From contig CP091033.1 of NCBI GenBank assembly GCA_039725955.1, positions 992,001-1,056,000 of the forward strand: 64,000 bases of DNA, read 5' to 3'. The notes below the pieces were generated by a model. The model searched no databases, was not told the DNA's origin, and saw only the letters and a list, made by a program, of their open reading frames with translations. Shown one piece after another: positions 62,747-64,000 of the stretch (the first letter of the stretch is position 1; each line of letters starts with the position of its first letter). The DNA comes from Sinorhizobium sp. B11. Its GTDB lineage: Bacteria; Pseudomonadota; Alphaproteobacteria; Rhizobiales; Rhizobiaceae. The position numbers and the translations under genes are program-made.

Positions 62747-63910
62747 ATGAGCAAGGATTATAAGGACAATCTGCCCATCTCCGCCGAAGGCTTCATGGAC
62801 GAGTTCATGCGCCTGAAGCGCGGTTCCGTCAGCCGCCGCCACTTCCTCGGCATTACCGGCCTCGGTCTTGCGACCGCCGTGCTGTCGCGCTTCCCGGGCG
62901 CGCTGTCGACGCCGGCCTATGCGGCCGAAGATCTGGGCACGCAGATGTCGATCGCCACATGGCCGAACTATCACGACCCGGCAACATTCGAAAACTTCAA
63001 GGCAGCGACCGGCGTCGCTGTCGAAGTCAACGTCTTCGGCTCGAACGAGGAAATGCTCGCCAAGCTGCAGGCCGGCGCTTCCGGCTGGTCGCTCTTCGTG
63101 CCGACCAACTATACGATTTCGACCCATCACAAACTCGGCCTGATCGACGAGCTCGACCTGTCGAAGATCCCGAATTTCAGCCAGGCAACCGAAAGCCCGC
63201 GCTTCACCAAGGAAGGCCAGATCGACGGCAAGACCTATGCCGTGCCGAAGAACTGGGGCACGACCGGTTTCTCCGTCAATACGTCCAAGATCAAGACCAA
63301 GCTCTCCAGCTGGAAGGACTTCTTCGAGATCGCCCAGACCGAAGCCGATGGCCGCGCCATGGTGCATGACTATCAGCTGACGACGATCGGCAGTGCGCTT
63401 GTCTCGCTCGGCTACGACTTCAATTCGATCAAGGCTGACGAACTTGCCAAGGCAGAAGAGCTGCTGATCAAGGTGAAGCCGCATCTCTTCGCCATCAATT
63501 CCGACTATCAGCCATCCATGCGCTCGACCGATGCATGGCTTACCATGTGCTGGACCAATGACGGGGCGCAGCTCAACCGCGACATGCCGGAACTTGCCTA
63601 TGTCCTTGGGACCGACGGCGGTGAAATCTGGACCGATTATTATGCGATCCCGAAGGATGCGCCCAACAAGGCCGCCGGTTACGCGTTGCTCAACTACCTG
63701 ATGGACCCACAGAATGCGGTGAAGGAGCACATCGCCAACGGCGCACCCACCACCGACAGCCGCGTCATCGCGCTGCTGCCCAAGGAGGTCACGTCGAACA
63801 AGATCGTCTATCCGGACGAAGTAGCCCTGACACCGCTGGAATTCGGCGCCGCCGTGACACTCACCGATCCGGGCCGCGCCGAACTGATGGCGCGCTTCAA
63901 GTCGGCGTAA
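62747..63910 (+). CDS. Polyamine-type ABC transporter substrate-binding protein
   Basis: 387 residues. The N terminus carries a twin-arginine signal (VSRRHFLGITGLGLATAVLS) and is unusually preceded by about 27 polar residues. The mature protein shows LGTQMSIATWPNYHDPATFE and NKAAGYALLNYLMDPQNAVK, typical of PotD/PotF family binding proteins. ATG 62747 has AAGGGA upstream; the frame reaches back to 62699 inside potA. Spermidine, putrescine or a related cation is the likely ligand. Confidence 0.9.
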   Translation: MSKDYKDNLPISAEGFMDEFMRLKRGSVSRRHFLGITGLGLATAVLSRFPGALSTPAYAAEDLGTQMSIATWPNYHDPATFENFKAATGVAVEVNVFGSNEEMLAKLQAGASGWSLFVPTNYTISTHHKLGLIDELDLSKIPNFSQATESPRFTKEGQIDGKTYAVPKNWGTTGFSVNTSKIKTKLSSWKDFFEIAQTEADGRAMVHDYQLTTIGSALVSLGYDFNSIKADELAKAEELLIKVKPHLFAINSDYQPSMRSTDAWLTMCWTNDGAQLNRDMPELAYVLGTDGGEIWTDYYAIPKDAPNKAAGYALLNYLMDPQNAVKEHIANGAPTTDSRVIALLPKEVTSNKIVYPDEVALTPLEFGAAVTLTDPGRAELMARFKSA

Positions 63911-64000
63911 GTCCATCCTGCATCCCGGCTTCCCCAGCCCGCAGCGGGGAAGTCGGTTCAGCTTCGCGATCCGGTGGATGAAGACCAAACCATGCCCCTT
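63911..64000. other. Intergenic end of window with small hairpin
   Basis: A 7-bp stem (CTTCCCC / GGGGAAG at 63929-63935 and 63946-63952) with a 10-base loop follows the binding-protein gene. It has no T run and may be an mRNA-stabilising hairpin of the kind common between binding-protein and permease genes. The next gene is not in the window. Confidence 0.35.

Noticed and set aside
62612..63988. Minus-strand open frame of 458 codons opposite the polyamine binding-protein gene
   Set aside because: It is the antisense shadow of a GC-rich gene with clear Tat signal and PotD-type motifs. The reverse frame has no recognisable domain.
1..64000. CRISPR array or tRNA/rRNA genes
   Set aside because: No regularly spaced repeats and no tRNA-like acceptor or T-arm pattern with supporting stems were seen. 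A tRNAscan or Infernal run would be decisive.

Overview
The window looks like accessory DNA (plasmid or genomic-island type) of an alphaproteobacterium of the Rhizobiaceae. The reasons are the FixL/FixJ-style sensor kinases and regulators, the cyanide-insensitive bd oxidase pair, the malonate decarboxylase operon, IS66/IS3 remains and rhizobial hypothetical families. No rRNA, tRNA or CRISPR array was seen. Roughly 1-51 kb is mosaic and strongly eroded. About 57-64 kb is denser, GC-rich and intact.

Layout. 0-5.6 kb: partial peptide-type solute-binding protein, PAS histidine kinase, an IS3-type element sitting inside a decayed IS66 transposase gene, and a single-domain response regulator. 6.2-12.3 kb: two-gene RND efflux operon and a frameshifted OprB-type porin. 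12.8-18.9 kb: cioAB quinol oxidase, a FixJ-like regulator, a receiver-only regulator and a convergent twice-frameshifted PAS kinase. 19.2-23.6 kb: oxalate decarboxylase, acetoacetate decarboxylase family protein, a PoxB-type ThDP enzyme interrupted by one amber codon, and a tautomerase. 23.8-24.4 kb: wreck of a cytosine-5 DNA methyltransferase. 24.7-28.0 kb: ytcA-mdtN-mdtO-like export operon with a T6 frameshift in mdtN.

28.3-36.2 kb: secreted alpha/beta hydrolase and the malonate decarboxylase operon mdcA-C-D-E-G-B-F, followed by mdcH, which is a pseudogene carrying a 40-bp palindromic insertion with a 10-bp target duplication. 36.4-39.1 kb: the most unusual locus, a two-gene cassette of a 316-aa unknown protein and a 591-aa protein with family-B DNA polymerase motifs close to the protein-primed type but with altered active-site residues. 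39.5-51.7 kb: small secreted protein, another FixJ-like regulator, a truncated winged-helix/ATPase regulator, a FetAB-like transporter, RND and IS481 remnants, LysR regulator, two tandem short-chain dehydrogenases and a broken MFS transporter.

51.7-56.8 kb: a small GC-rich presumptive integrative element. It holds five related HTH units in three genes, an AlpA-like factor, a doubly frameshifted hypothetical gene and a tyrosine integrase, but no obvious cargo. 57-64 kb: hypothetical genes, a MYG1-family hydrolase, a DUF4167-like small protein with a fatty acid desaturase, a LuxR-type regulator, and the start of a polyamine-type ABC transporter operon.

Frameshifts at homopolymers recur in otherwise complete genes (A5 at 12078, T6 at 25517, G4 near 18288, C8 near 55267). 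They could be true decay or base-calling errors, and each affected entry says so.
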